A stretch of 64,000 nucleotides of DNA from Acidobacteriota bacterium (GCA_018268895.1 JAFDVP010000001.1:1488001-1552000); one strand, 5' to 3'; positions 17,519 to 27,074 are shown, counted from the stretch's first letter. Program-made: numbers and translations. The notes: a model not told the origin generated them from the letters alone.

Positions 17519-17938
17519 ATGCCACCCCCGTTTCATATTGCGTTTCCCGTCGACGACCTTGATCGCGCGCGTACGTTCTATAGCCAGACGCTGGGATGCC
17601 CTGAGGGCCGAAGTTCCGCACAGTGGATCGACTTCAATCTGTTTGGCCACCAGATCGTCGCTCACCTCAAGCCCGCGTCAGAGATGAACCACTTGCATCA
17701 CAACGTAGTCGATGGCCACGGTGTTCCAGTGCCCCACTTCGGCGTTGTGCTGGCGATAGAAGAGTGGGAAGTGCTTGCGGAACGGCTCCGGCAAGCAAAG
17801 GTCCAGTTCATCATCGAACCGTATATTCGCTTCAAGGGCGAGGTGGGAGAGCAGGCGACGATGTTCTTCCTCGACCCAGCGGGAAATGCCCTTGAGTTCA
17901 AGGCCTTCGCCCATATTGGCCAACTCTTCGCGAAGTAA
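17519..17938 (+). CDS. VOC-family (glyoxalase/bleomycin-resistance fold) protein
   Basis: A 139-residue vicinal-oxygen-chelate protein with paired beta-alpha-beta-beta-beta modules: [19 protein letters not shown] at the start and [16 protein letters not shown] at the end. Potential metal ligands are His6, a His in the middle region (VPHFGVV) and the C-terminal Glu of NALEFK. Dioxygenase, glyoxalase-like or binding functions all occur in this fold, and the sequence does not decide among them. A GAGGAG lies upstream of the ATG. Confidence 0.88.
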   Translation: MPPPFHIAFPVDDLDRARTFYSQTLGCPEGRSSAQWIDFNLFGHQIVAHLKPASEMNHLHHNVVDGHGVPVPHFGVVLAIEEWEVLAERLRQAKVQFIIEPYIRFKGEVGEQATMFFLDPAGNALEFKAFAHIGQLFAK

Positions 17939-17996
17939 GTCAAGCCTCCGGAAGCTTGGCCGTGGGTCCGATGGTGACGGCGACTCCAGGATTGCT

Positions 17997-18788
17997 TCAG
18001 GGATAGAGCAACACGGCGATGTTATAAGCCGAGAATGCCCCGGAGTAGGTGTCGGTACACGCTCCTACAACCGCCTTGTGATACTTGTTTGTGCCGATTC
18101 GCTTTGCCAACAGGTCCGGGATCTGGTCCAGGCGATCAGCGGTATAGCGAACGATATACCAGGGATGATTCTGTTGGCCGGCATAGCCGGATTGCATGCT
18201 GCACGTCTGGCGTGCATCCTCGAGGCTACTGGTGTGATCGCTCGATCCCACGACGAGGCCAGTCCGGACCAGCGTGTCTGCAACGGCCTGCTCCTGGTCG
18301 GAGAAGGTCATCGGCTCAACGGTCGAGGCGAAATCCTCCACGGCGTAGACCTGCCCTCCACGCGAGATGACTGCGATGCCAACGGAGTCTACTTCGGGAT
18401 CGAGAAGGTTCTCGCGATGTCCAGGGGAGTGCATCCACAGATTGTGAATGATGACCGAGTCCGACGCTTCTGCGACATTTTCCGTGATGAGCGAGAAGCG
18501 CACGCCGGCAGTCGCGCCGCGCTCGGTAAGATCGGGTTCGCCTGGAAATTGATGCGAGATGTCGCGGTGCTCCGCCATCTGAAGAGCGTGGTAGCGGGCT
18601 GCCTGGGCAAGCACGGGATCGTTGTGCAGCATGGGAAGCCCGCGCGCGATGCGCTCGTTATTGGCGGCGTTGAGAAGATACTTTTCCCCAACATTCGGTG
18701 AGGGAGGAATCATTGCCGTGGGAGTAGCTGCTACCCCTGGCAGCGGCGTAAAGAGGGTGGCACCAAACAGCAGCGCGATCCGAAGCAT
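17997..18788 (-). CDS. Secreted CAP/SCP-domain protein
   Basis: From the ATG at 18788 the protein is 263 residues with a clear signal peptide (MLRIALLFGATLFTPLPGVA). Initiation at 18878-18881 would add about 31 hydrophilic residues, so that start is less likely. The CAP (cysteine-rich secretory/PR-1) domain shows NNERIARGLPMLHNDPVLAQ, the cavity His and Glu positions (HALQMAEH, ITENVAE) and the signature HSPGHRENLLDP. CAP proteins are extracellular and bind lipids or other small ligands; some are proteolytic. After the CAP domain comes a region of about 100 residues with several cysteines and no family I recognise. Confidence 0.85.
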   Translation of the reverse strand: MLRIALLFGATLFTPLPGVAATPTAMIPPSPNVGEKYLLNAANNERIARGLPMLHNDPVLAQAARYHALQMAEHRDISHQFPGEPDLTERGATAGVRFSLITENVAEASDSVIIHNLWMHSPGHRENLLDPEVDSVGIAVISRGGQVYAVEDFASTVEPMTFSDQEQAVADTLVRTGLVVGSSDHTSSLEDARQTCSMQSGYAGQQNHPWYIVRYTADRLDQIPDLLAKRIGTNKYHKAVVGACTDTYSGAFSAYNIAVLLYP

Positions 18789-18963
18789 GAGATCGCGTCC
18801 GCGAACCGCGGGAAGGACCGACGGGTTTTCGCCCGTGCTATTGGAATCGTTGTTGAGAGTGCCTGTCTTCCATTCCATCAAGGGATATCCCGAGTCCGGG
18901 CCTCATAAGGCCTCTATCGACAACATCTTCCTTGATGTTAGGGAGCAGAACAGACGGGGTTAA

Positions 18964-18979
18964 TACCACCTAAGTGGTA
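18964..18979. promoter_or_regulatory. Perfect palindrome upstream of the CAP-domain gene
   Basis: TACCAC-CTAA-GTGGTA is a perfect 6-bp inverted repeat with a 4-bp spacer. On the minus strand it lies between a weak -35-like TTGGGG and a -10-like TATTAA spaced 17 bp apart, so it could be a repressor operator for the CAP gene. The regulator is unknown. Confidence 0.4.
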
Positions 18980-19024
18980 CAACCCCAAACGAAAGCTCTT
19001 GTGTGGTCTGTAGGGCCTGAAGAT

Positions 19025-19984
19025 TCAGATCAGCCGGTCTCGAACAAGCTCCCAAGTGCTAGCGATCCCCTGCTCAAGCGCGGTTGTGTGATGCCAGCCC
19101 AGAGCATGCAGCTTCGAAACGTCCATCAGCTTGCGCGGCGTGCCGTCGGGCTTGGTCTTGTCGAAGACCAGCGCCCCCTTGTAGCCGAGGACTCGGGCCA
19201 CGGTTTCGGCAAGCTCGCGGATTGTGACGTCTTCACCAGTGCCGATGTTGATGAGAGGAGGATTGGTCTCGGAGAGGAGCGTGCCGTAGGTGGCATCATC
19301 AAGATTCATCAGAAAGACGCAGGCCTGGGCAAGATCGTCGGAGTAGAGCAGCTCACGGCGGGGTGTCCCGGTGCCCCAGACGGTGATGCTGGGAGCATTG
19401 TCGCGAATAGCCTCTGCCGTCTTGCGGATGAGCGCAGGAAGCACGTGCGAGTTGGCGAGGTCGTAGTTATCGCCGGGACCATAGAGGTTAGTCGGCATGG
19501 CGGCAACGTAACGAGTGCCGTACTGACGGTTGTAGCTCCAGCACATCTCAATGCCGGCGATCTTGGCCAGCGCGTAAGGCCGGTTGGTAGGCTCAAGCGG
19601 CCCAGTGAGCAGCGAGGACTCGGGCATGGGCTGCGGTGCCAGCTTCGGATAGATGCAGGAGGAGCCGAGGAAGAGCAACCGGTCGACATTGTTCTTATAT
19701 GCGGCATCGATGATATTTGTCTGGAGAATGACATTGTCGCGGATGAAGTCCGCGGGATACGTATTGTTGGCAAGGATACCGCCAACCTTGGCCGCCGCCA
19801 GAAACACGTACTCCGGCTTCTCCTTGGCGAAGAACTCATCGACCGCTGTAGTATTCAGCAGGTCAAGCTCATCGCGCGTACGCCTGACGATATTGGTATA
19901 CCCAAGACGATCGAGTTCGCGGACGATTGCGGAGCCTACGAGGCCGCGATGGCCTGCGATATAGATGCGGGAATCTTTCTTCAT
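19025..19984 (-). CDS. fcl: GDP-L-fucose synthase
   Basis: A 319-residue extended SDR that epimerises and reduces GDP-4-keto-6-deoxymannose to GDP-L-fucose. The NADP-binding [10 protein letters not shown] is near the N-terminus, [10 protein letters not shown] supplies the catalytic Ser region, and the YALAKIAG motif supplies Tyr and Lys. The substrate-loop string [11 protein letters not shown] and the YSDDLAQAC motif are typical. It directly follows gmd (2 bp between genes), matching the usual gmd-fcl pair. GDP-fucose feeds exopolysaccharide or O-antigen synthesis. Confidence 0.96.
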   Translation of the reverse strand: MKKDSRIYIAGHRGLVGSAIVRELDRLGYTNIVRRTRDELDLLNTTAVDEFFAKEKPEYVFLAAAKVGGILANNTYPADFIRDNVILQTNIIDAAYKNNVDRLLFLGSSCIYPKLAPQPMPESSLLTGPLEPTNRPYALAKIAGIEMCWSYNRQYGTRYVAAMPTNLYGPGDNYDLANSHVLPALIRKTAEAIRDNAPSITVWGTGTPRRELLYSDDLAQACVFLMNLDDATYGTLLSETNPPLINIGTGEDVTIRELAETVARVLGYKGALVFDKTKPDGTPRKLMDVSKLHALGWHHTTALEQGIASTWELVRDRLI

Positions 19985-19986
19985 TG

Positions 19987-21072
19987 CTAGGTCTCGCGAA
20001 CGTTGTAGGCATCGAAGCCATGTTGCCGGACAAGGGCGTCGCGCTGCGCGGCCTTCAGGTCCGAGGAGATCATCTCATCCACAAGCTGCTCGAAGCTGGT
20101 GCGCGGCGTCCACCCAAGCTCGCGCTTCGCCTTGGAGGGATCTCCCAGCAGCGTCTCGACCTCAGTGGGACGGAAGTAGCGCGGATCGACGGCGACGACG
20201 AGCTTGCCACTCTGGTCATAGGCTTTCTCATCGACACCGCTTCCCTTCCACGTCAGACGCAACTCCAGTCGATCGGCGCAACGCTGTACGAACTCGCGGA
20301 CACTGAACTGCTGTCCGGTGGCGATGACATAGTCCTGCGGTTTTTCCTGCTGTAGCATGAGCCACTGCATCTCGATGTAGTCTCGGGCATGGCCCCAGTC
20401 GCGTTTGGCGTCGAGGTTGCCCAGGAAGAGCGTATCCTGCAGGCCAACCTTGATGCGGGCGAGCCCACGGGTGATCTTGCGGGTTACGAAGGTCTCGCCG
20501 CGCAGAGGCGACTCATGGTTGAACAGGATGCCGTTGCAGGCGAAGATGCCGTAGGCCTCACGGTAGTTCACGCATATCCAGAAGGCGTACATCTTGGCCA
20601 CGGCGTAGGGCGAGCGGGGATAGAAGGGCGTTGTCTCGCGCTGCGGGACCTCCTGCACCAGGCCGTAAAGTTCTGAGGTCGATGCCTGGTAGAACTTCGT
20701 CTTCTTTTCGAGGCCAAGGATGCGGATTGCCTCAAGCAGGCGCAGGGGGCCTATGGCATCGGCATCGGCGGTGTACTCCGGCTGCTCAAAGGAGACCTGC
20801 ACGTGCGATTGCGCGCCGAGATTGTATATCTCGTCGGGCTGCACCTTCTGAACGATGTGAATCAACGAGGAGGAGTCTGTCAGATCGCCATAGTGCAGAA
20901 AGAACCGCGGATGGTTCTTGTGCGGATCTTCGTAGATATGGTCGATGCGATTGGTATTGAACAGTGAAGAGCGGCGCTTGATGCCGTGGACCTCATAGCC
21001 TTTGGCGAGAAGAAACTCGGCGAGGTATGCTCCATCCTGACCGGTGACTCCTGTGATAAGGGCTTTCTTCAA
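19987..21072 (-). CDS. gmd: GDP-mannose 4,6-dehydratase
   Basis: A 361-residue extended SDR producing GDP-4-keto-6-deoxy-D-mannose. It shows [19 protein letters not shown] at the N-terminus, [22 protein letters not shown], the catalytic region [15 protein letters not shown], and the nucleotide-sugar-binding [20 protein letters not shown], all near-diagnostic for Gmd. It is followed by fcl at 2-bp spacing and preceded on the same strand by a WcaI-type glycosyltransferase 79 bp upstream. The three probably form one transcription unit for a fucose-containing polysaccharide. Confidence 0.97.
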   Translation of the reverse strand: MKKALITGVTGQDGAYLAEFLLAKGYEVHGIKRRSSLFNTNRIDHIYEDPHKNHPRFFLHYGDLTDSSSLIHIVQKVQPDEIYNLGAQSHVQVSFEQPEYTADADAIGPLRLLEAIRILGLEKKTKFYQASTSELYGLVQEVPQRETTPFYPRSPYAVAKMYAFWICVNYREAYGIFACNGILFNHESPLRGETFVTRKITRGLARIKVGLQDTLFLGNLDAKRDWGHARDYIEMQWLMLQQEKPQDYVIATGQQFSVREFVQRCADRLELRLTWKGSGVDEKAYDQSGKLVVAVDPRYFRPTEVETLLGDPSKAKRELGWTPRTSFEQLVDEMISSDLKAAQRDALVRQHGFDAYNVRET

Positions 21073-21151
21073 AGTGTTGACTCTCCTTCGCGCTGTTGGG
21101 GTACAAACAGTTTAGCCGATGCGGAAAATCCTGATGAGGAAGCGGTATTGA

Positions 21152-22408
21152 TCAGAGCAGTTCGCTAAGATCGCGTTCGAACCGTTCGAGCACTTGCGCC
21201 CTGCCGAGATGCTCGACTGCGTAGCGGCGAGCACTTGCTCCCAGTTGCTGCCGCAACTCCGGACTGCCGACCAGTTGCTTGACCGCAGTGTGCAGAGCGT
21301 CGGGGTCTTCCGCGGGAACGATGATCCCGCAGGCATCTTCTTCGCTATATCCTCCCACGACGTGCCCCACCTGCGTATCCGGTTCGGCCGTAGCCAGCAC
21401 AGGGCGGCCACTGGAGAGCATTCCGGTCAGCTTGGACGGCATCACCAGATCAGCCGCACCTGCCCGCTGCGGTAAAAGGTGGATGTCTGCCGCATTGAGC
21501 AGATCGTTCAGCCGAAGGTACGGCTGAAGCGGAAGCATGGTGACATTCGGTCGATGGGCCACGAGCGCTTCTAGCTGAGGACGATATGCGCCGTCGCCAC
21601 AGAAGATGAAGTGGACGCGAGGGTCTTCATCATGACCGCCGGGCCCAAAGTCTTCCGCCAGCGGGGCCAGAAGTTCGAGCCCCTGCTTGGCCCCCATATT
21701 GCCCGAATAAAGCAGGATGATCTTGCCCTCCAGCCCCAACTCCTTGCGAAAGCTGTTTGGGAGTCTGGGGTCCTGGGGGCATATCTCGTCGACATTGACC
21801 CAGTTGGGAAACAGGATCGTCTGCGATGCATCCACACCCTTTGCCTGGGCGCGTTCCACCATCTTGGTGGAGATGCTGGAGACGCGGCTGAAGGCCCTGG
21901 TGATTGGTCCCTCCAGGGCGAGCGCGAAATCATGAACTGGCCCCTGGGCTGGAAGGAGACCGAGATCGAAGGCAGCATCTACCTCGAAGTCCTGCACATG
22001 CAGCCATGACTCCGAACCGGCTGCTGCGGCAACGAGCAGCGCAATAGGAGCGCAGAAGAACGTCGGCTCCACCGTAAAGACGATGTCCGGTTGCCAGAAA
22101 GCCTGCCGAATGAGTATCGGCAGACTGGTCAACATAAATGAAGTCAGGTGGAGCATCCGTTTGATGCCGGTCGGCTTGGCCGGAACATAGAGTGGGCAGC
22201 GGTACACCGTCGCCTTGCCCTGTGCGCGTTGAATCCGGTAAGCGTTGCGGTAGTCTTCTCTGACGCGCCAGGCAGGATAGTAAGGCGGCGCGGTAACAAC
22301 GCGAACGTCGTGTCCGTGCGAGGCAAGCCAGGAACACATCTCGCCGGTGTACTTGCCGATGCCCGTCAGTTCGGGCTGATAGTTGAGGCCATAAACAAGA
22401 ATGCGCAC
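21152..22408 (-). CDS. WcaI-type family 4 glycosyltransferase
   Basis: A 418-residue GT-B glycosyltransferase. The N-terminus (MRILVYGLNYQPELTGIGKY, followed by TGEMCSWLASHGHDV) is characteristic of the colanic-acid WcaI group. The C-terminal GT4 domain has the acceptor and donor strings LYSGNMGAKQGLELL, PSKLTGMLSSGRPVLAT and EEDACGIIVPAEDPDAL. WcaI-like enzymes add a sugar, thought to be fucose in colanic acid, to a lipid-linked intermediate at the inner membrane face. Its neighbours fcl and gmd would supply GDP-fucose. The exact sugar specificity is inferred. Confidence 0.9.
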   Translation of the reverse strand: MRILVYGLNYQPELTGIGKYTGEMCSWLASHGHDVRVVTAPPYYPAWRVREDYRNAYRIQRAQGKATVYRCPLYVPAKPTGIKRMLHLTSFMLTSLPILIRQAFWQPDIVFTVEPTFFCAPIALLVAAAAGSESWLHVQDFEVDAAFDLGLLPAQGPVHDFALALEGPITRAFSRVSSISTKMVERAQAKGVDASQTILFPNWVNVDEICPQDPRLPNSFRKELGLEGKIILLYSGNMGAKQGLELLAPLAEDFGPGGHDEDPRVHFIFCGDGAYRPQLEALVAHRPNVTMLPLQPYLRLNDLLNAADIHLLPQRAGAADLVMPSKLTGMLSSGRPVLATAEPDTQVGHVVGGYSEEDACGIIVPAEDPDALHTAVKQLVGSPELRQQLGASARRYAVEHLGRAQVLERFERDLSELL

Positions 22409-22546
22409 TAGCGTTGGCCTGCGTATGGAAGAGCTACAGGTTTCAATGGAACTCCAAAGGACGGCTTAAGGCAATGATTTGTTTTGTCCCCGGCAACTCT
22501 ACCGGTTGCATTTTGGATGCCTGGACTTCATTCTGAATCTATCTCT

Positions 22547-23407
22547 ATGAGCCATGGTATCAAGGCGGGGTTGCTTGAACGCATGAGGAAACAGCCTCTT
22601 GCGGCGATAGGCGTTGCACTGCTGGTTCTCTTCACCATCTGCGCCCTGTTCGCTCCCTGGCTCTCGCCCCACGATCCGGCAGCCCTCGACCTGCACGGTC
22701 GTCTGGCTGGGCCAACCGCGGCGCACTGGTTTGGAACCGATGAGCTGGGCAGGGACATCTTCTCCCGCACCATTTACGGCGCTCGCATCTCGCTCATCGT
22801 GGCGGTCAGCGTTGTTGGCCTCTCGCTGGCGATCGGGCTTGTCGCCGGTTGCGCCGCAGGGTTTTACGGCGGATGGCTGGATGCGGCGATCAACATCTAC
22901 CTGATGAACGCGTTCCTTGCCCTTCCGGGAATTCTGCTGGCGATTGCCTTTGTGGCATTCAAGGGGCCCGGGCTGGGAAACGTTATCGTGGCCCTGGCGA
23001 TCTCGGGTTGGGTCGGCTATGCACGGCTCGTTCGCGGGCAGGTGATGGCCGTCAAAGAGCGTGAGTTTGTAGAAGCGGCACGCGCCCTGGGAGCGTCCGA
23101 CCTTCGCATACTTGGCAGGCATGTGCTGCCGAATATCGTGCAACCTCTGATTGTGCAAGCTGCCATCGGCATGGCTACAGCCGTCATGGCCGAGGCCACC
23201 TTGAGCTTTCTGGGGCTGGGCGTACCACCGCCAGCGGCGAGTTGGGGTTCCATGCTGAACGACGCCCGCTCGCACCTGTTCGACTCGCCGCACATGGTCT
23301 TCTTCCCAGCCATGGCGGTCATGCTCTGCGTCCTGTCGTTCAACTTCATCGGCGACGCGCTGCGGGACTTCATGGACCCAAGGACTCGTCTTCACACAGG
23401 AATGTAA
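22547..23407 (+). CDS. DppC-type ABC transporter permease
   Basis: A 286-residue permease of the oligopeptide/nickel (DppC/OppC) family. It has the family N-terminus (KQPLAAIGVALLVLFTICAL ... PHDPAALDL), HWFGTDELGRDIFSR, five to six TM segments, and the ATPase-coupling EAA loop (EFVEAARALGASDLRILGRH). C-terminal strings are EATLSFLGLGVPPPAASWG and FNFIGDALRDFMDPR. The ATG at 22547 gives the normal N-terminus; the longer frame is unnecessary. Unusually, its expected DppB partner lies about 1.2 kb away on the opposite strand. No ATPase or binding protein is in the window. Confidence 0.93.
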   Translation: MSHGIKAGLLERMRKQPLAAIGVALLVLFTICALFAPWLSPHDPAALDLHGRLAGPTAAHWFGTDELGRDIFSRTIYGARISLIVAVSVVGLSLAIGLVAGCAAGFYGGWLDAAINIYLMNAFLALPGILLAIAFVAFKGPGLGNVIVALAISGWVGYARLVRGQVMAVKEREFVEAARALGASDLRILGRHVLPNIVQPLIVQAAIGMATAVMAEATLSFLGLGVPPPAASWGSMLNDARSHLFDSPHMVFFPAMAVMLCVLSFNFIGDALRDFMDPRTRLHTGM

Positions 23408-23419
23408 GGGAGAGTCGCC

Positions 23420-23878
23420 ATGCTCGTTGGAGTGATCTCGGATACGCATGGACTGTTGCGGCCTGAGGCCCTGGTTGCTCTCGCCGAAGCGGAGCACATT
23501 CTCCACGCAGGAGACATAGGCAATGCAGACATACTGTCCGCTCTTGGAGAGATCGCTCCCGTCACCGCGATTCGCGGCAACATCGATACGCATGGCCCCT
23601 GCGCTTTACTTCCGCCCACAGAAGCGGTTGAGCTGGACGGCAGGCTCTTCTACATGCTGCACTCGATCCACGACCTCGATATCGATCCACGCGCTGCGGA
23701 GGTCTCAGTGGTCGTCAGCGGCCACTCCCACCAACCCGCGATCGAGCACAAGAATGATGTGATGTATCTCAACCCGGGGAGCGCGGGGCCGCGCCGGTTC
23801 AGGCTGCCAGTCTCCGTGGCCCTGGTTGCTGTAACCGCCGATGGCGTCGAAGCGCGAATCGTAGAGCTTCAGGTTTAG
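23420..23878 (+). CDS. YfcE/MJ0936-type metallophosphoesterase
   Basis: A 152-residue calcineurin-like phosphoesterase. All metal-binding blocks are present: SDTHG (9 residues in), HAGDIG, RGNIDTHG, a central HSIHD and GHSHQP near the end, followed by NPGSAGPRR. Family members are small cytosolic phosphodiesterases with unknown natural substrate. It starts 12 bp after the DppC-type permease with GGGAGAGTCGCC before its ATG, so the two may be co-transcribed. Confidence 0.93.
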   Translation: MLVGVISDTHGLLRPEALVALAEAEHILHAGDIGNADILSALGEIAPVTAIRGNIDTHGPCALLPPTEAVELDGRLFYMLHSIHDLDIDPRAAEVSVVVSGHSHQPAIEHKNDVMYLNPGSAGPRRFRLPVSVALVAVTADGVEARIVELQV

Positions 23879-24532
23879 CTACTTTACGTCGAAACTGACG
23901 GTATCGAGAATGGACTGAAGACGCTTGAACACGGCGTTCAGCTCCTTTGCCGTGATGTCCCGAACTCCGCTGACCTCTCCGCCGCAAAAGGTATTCACCA
24001 CTAGATCGAAGCGATAGCAGGAGTTGTTGCGCTGGGCGGTATATATCTCATCGCGCGCTTCCGTGCAGATCGTTCCATGCTCATCGTATCCGTGGGCGAA
24101 GTTGGCACCGGCTATCGATGCCGTCTCGACCGCGCGAGGGGCCTGCGCGGAGGCCTGATCCCGGCACTGGGCTTCGGTGGTGTGTGGGGTGACGCTGAAG
24201 TAAAAGAGCGCACCGGAGAATGTCGATGCAGGGTGCGGATTGAAGGCGATGCTCGCCAATCCACGCATCTGCGTTGAAGCTGGAGCGGTACGCACATCGA
24301 AGGCAAAGGTGCTGACCTCAGCATCATGCCGGGTGAGGGTCCAGCCAGCGGGAACCTTGAAGTTGACTCCGTACCTGGCGTCGTGGAAGACGCTGGCTAG
24401 TGGAGTGGATGCGTCAGGCACTGGCGCAGAAGAGAGCGTCCGAACCTGTGCCGATACTCCCTGAGTAAGAGGAGTGGCAAGAACAGTCAAAGCAGCAACG
24501 ATGCGTAATACCTGGCGCGGGGAGGTCTTCAT
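23879..24532 (-). CDS. Secreted protein of unknown function
   Basis: A 217-residue protein with a signal peptide (VLRIVAALTVLATPLTQGVSA, probable cleavage after VSA). The mature part is a mixed alpha/beta domain (YGVNFKVPAGWTLTRHDAEV ... FKRLQSILDTVSFDVK), reminiscent of small periplasmic domains with a PsbP-like or lipocalin-like opening, with four cysteines. I do not recognise a named family. It is convergent with the phosphoesterase gene, with stop codons adjacent. Confidence 0.75.
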   Translation of the reverse strand: MKTSPRQVLRIVAALTVLATPLTQGVSAQVRTLSSAPVPDASTPLASVFHDARYGVNFKVPAGWTLTRHDAEVSTFAFDVRTAPASTQMRGLASIAFNPHPASTFSGALFYFSVTPHTTEAQCRDQASAQAPRAVETASIAGANFAHGYDEHGTICTEARDEIYTAQRNNSCYRFDLVVNTFCGGEVSGVRDITAKELNAVFKRLQSILDTVSFDVK

Positions 24533-24634
24533 GCTTCTCTTGTCTCAGGAGATTGTGCGAACTCCTGCTGGCTATACAGAATATCAGCGGGCCATGAAGG
24601 CAGTCTGCAACGGATGGGGGAGTCATTTGACGAC

Positions 24635-25639
24635 TTAACTGCTGCGGATGCGCGGATTCGCAATGGTGTAGGCAATGTCGGTCAGCAGGTTGACGGCCAC
24701 GTAAGTGAGGCCAACCGCAAGGATGCACCCCTGCACAAGGGCGTAATCGCGGTTCGAAATGGCCGATAGCGTAAGACGCCCGATGCCGGGCCAACTGAAG
24801 ATCGTCTCCGTCACAATGGCGCCCGCAAGCAAAGAACCGAACTGCAATCCAATCACGGTGAGGATAGGGATCAACGCGTTGCGCAGTGCATGCCGGTAGA
24901 CGACCTGGTTCTCAGTCAGCCCCTTGGCACGCGCAGTACGGATATAGTCCTGCCCCAGTTCTTCGAGCATGGCGGTACGCACCATGCGCGTGAGCACCGC
25001 CGCAAACGATAGCCCCAGCGTAAGCGCAGGCAGGATGAGGTGTAGCAAGAAATCGCCTGCTCCTCCCGATCCGGCAGTCGACACAGGAAACCAGCCCAGC
25101 GAAATCGAAAAGATAAGAATCAGAATCGGCCCCAGAGCAAAGTTGGGAAAGGACAGCCCCACCAGCGAGACGACGCCGAGAGTGCGGTCCTGCCAGCGAT
25201 TGCGATGCAGAGCAGACGCAATGCCCGCAGGGATAGAAATAGCAATGCCGATTACCAGCGCAGCCAGCGTAAGAGCCAGCGTGTAGGGGTAGCGTTGCAA
25301 TATGAGATGAAGAACTGAGTCGTGCAACCGCAGCGAGCTACCAAGATTGGCATGGAGAATGCCGCCCCAGTAGTGTGCATACTGCTGTGCCAGCGGAGCA
25401 TCCAGGCCATAAGCATGTCGCAGCGCATCGATGTCCGAGGCTGTCGCTCCTTCGCCGAGCATCTGCACGATGGGATCGCCAGGAACAAGATGGATAAGCA
25501 AAAAAACGACTGAAACCACCACGCCCAGAACAGGCAGAGTCAACAGAACGCGGCGCAGCGGGCGCCAGAGGTGATGACGCTGCGCGGACTTTGTCGCCGC
25601 GACGGACGAACCACTGGGATTGTTCGCCTCGGTCAGAAT
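24635..25639 (-). CDS. DppB-type ABC transporter permease, probable non-ATG start
   Basis: A permease of the DppB/OppB family: LHLVPGDP-type string (IHLVPGDPIVQMLGEGAT), LGLDAPLAQQYAHYW, LGSSL, the EAA loop (EELGQDYIRTARAKGLTENQ) and ETIFSWPGIGRLTL near the end. The only ATG/GTG/TTG start in frame is a TTG at 25543, which would cut into TM1 and has no ribosome-binding site. The family's N-terminal string is clearly encoded upstream (HLWRPLRRVLLTLPVLG). A good AGGAG (25646-25650) lies 6 bp before an ATT (25639) and 9 bp before a CTG (25636) in that frame, so one of these is the likely start. It lies 28 bp after the CorC/HlyC gene. Confidence 0.88.
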   Translation of the reverse strand: MLTEANNPSGSSVAATKSAQRHHLWRPLRRVLLTLPVLGVVVSVVFLLIHLVPGDPIVQMLGEGATASDIDALRHAYGLDAPLAQQYAHYWGGILHANLGSSLRLHDSVLHLILQRYPYTLALTLAALVIGIAISIPAGIASALHRNRWQDRTLGVVSLVGLSFPNFALGPILILIFSISLGWFPVSTAGSGGAGDFLLHLILPALTLGLSFAAVLTRMVRTAMLEELGQDYIRTARAKGLTENQVVYRHALRNALIPILTVIGLQFGSLLAGAIVTETIFSWPGIGRLTLSAISNRDYALVQGCILAVGLTYVAVNLLTDIAYTIANPRIRSS

Positions 25640-25667
25640 GACGAACTCCTGAAGAAGAGTAATTCAG

Positions 25668-27074
25668 TCATTGCGTGGCCTCCCTGCTCTCCTGCTCATA
25701 CGGGGCATAGTCGATGGGCGATTCGACAGGTTCGACATTGACGCGGCTGATGCGATGGCCTGCCATCTCGGCGATGGTGAACCGCCGTCCGTCGTATTCG
25801 ACACACTCTCCGTTATCCGGGATATGCCCGAGTTGTGCAAGCAGAAAGCCTGCAAGCGTTTCAACTGCGGCTTCGCGTGGAAACTCCCAGTGCAGCTGGG
25901 TGCGCAGATCGCGAAGACTCGTGGAGCCGTCGAGCGACATGACGCCGGTAGCGCTGGGCAACGCGGACCTGGCAACGTCGAACTCATCGTCCACCTCGCC
26001 CACAACCTGCTCCAGAATGTCTTCGGCCGTAACCAGTCCGGCGGTTGAACCAAACTCATCGACAACGATGGCAATCTGACGGCGGTGCTGCTGGAACTCC
26101 TGCAACAGGTCGATGGCCAGCTTCGTCTCAGGCACCACAGTCGGCGGACGCATGACAGACCGCAATGTCAGCCCGGACTGCCCGCGACCACCCAGCGCCA
26201 GCGCGACCGATCGCAGGTGCATGAAGCGGGAGACATCCTTGGAGTAGACGATGCCGACGATGTTGTCGATGCTGGCTCCTTTGGCTGCCGGATCGTACAC
26301 GGGAATGCGAGAGTACTGCTCTTCAACGATACGAGCGCTTGCCTGCTCGACGGGCAAATCTATGGGCAGAGAGAAGATCCTGCCGCGCGGCGTCATGATC
26401 TCGCGGACCACAACGTGATTGAGCTCGATGGCGCGATGGATAATCTCTTCCTGAAAGACAGGCAACAATCCCATGCGACGCGTGGCCGTAGCAATCAGTT
26501 TGAGCTCTTCCGGAGAATGGACGGCTCCCTCGCCGTGCAGCGGGGCACGGAAGAGCCGCAGCACGGCAGCCGCGGACACATTCATCAACTTGACGATGGG
26601 CCGCGTCATACGGATGAAGACGTCCATCGGTCCGGAGACGGCCAGCGCGATACGCTCCGCCCGTTGCAGCGCAAGCGATTTGGGAACCAGCTCGCCGAGC
26701 AGCACCTCGAAGTACGTGATCAGAGCAAAGGCCACAATGACGGCAACAGTGTGCGCATACACCTCAGCATGTGCGGGGAGGCTGTGCATCCACCCGGTGG
26801 CGTAGTGCAGGATCATCTCCGCGATCGCAGGCTCTCCAAGCCAGCCAAGCGCAAGCGAGGCAAGCGTAACCCCAAGCTGCACAGCGGGAAGAAACTCATC
26901 GATCGAGTGCTTCAGTTTGAGCGCGGTACGCGCTCCCGGACGGCCAACCGCGATAAGCTGCTGAATGCGCGTCTCGCGCACGCTGACCAGGGCAAACTCA
27001 GCCGCGACAAAGAAGCTGCTGGCCAGAATGAAGAAGGCCACCAGAATCACGCGGAAGAGTATCCACTCAGGCAT
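25668..27074 (-). CDS. CorC/HlyC-type (CNNM) transporter-associated protein
   Basis: A 468-residue membrane protein. The N-terminal DUF21 (CNNM) domain has about four TM segments (FILASSFFVAAEFALVSVRE, VTLASLALGWLGEPA, LITYFEVLLGELVPKSLALQ). It is followed by two CBS motifs (EIMTPRGRIFSLPIDLP ... SRIPVYDPAAKG ... IVGIVYSKDVS; LRSVMRPPTVVPETK ... AIVVDEFGSTAGLVTAEDIL) and a CorC_HlyC C-terminal domain. The family is linked to Mg2+/Co2+ efflux and older hemolysin annotations. The CBS pair probably binds adenine nucleotides with Mg2+. It may share a transcript with the DppB-type gene that follows. Confidence 0.92.
   Translation of the reverse strand: MPEWILFRVILVAFFILASSFFVAAEFALVSVRETRIQQLIAVGRPGARTALKLKHSIDEFLPAVQLGVTLASLALGWLGEPAIAEMILHYATGWMHSLPAHAEVYAHTVAVIVAFALITYFEVLLGELVPKSLALQRAERIALAVSGPMDVFIRMTRPIVKLMNVSAAAVLRLFRAPLHGEGAVHSPEELKLIATATRRMGLLPVFQEEIIHRAIELNHVVVREIMTPRGRIFSLPIDLPVEQASARIVEEQYSRIPVYDPAAKGASIDNIVGIVYSKDVSRFMHLRSVALALGGRGQSGLTLRSVMRPPTVVPETKLAIDLLQEFQQHRRQIAIVVDEFGSTAGLVTAEDILEQVVGEVDDEFDVARSALPSATGVMSLDGSTSLRDLRTQLHWEFPREAAVETLAGFLLAQLGHIPDNGECVEYDGRRFTIAEMAGHRISRVNVEPVESPIDYAPYEQESREATQ

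Noticed and set aside
22499..23593. 364-codon minus-strand frame opposite the DppC permease
   Set aside because: Mirrors a textbook permease gene; no hydrophobic segments or motifs of its own.
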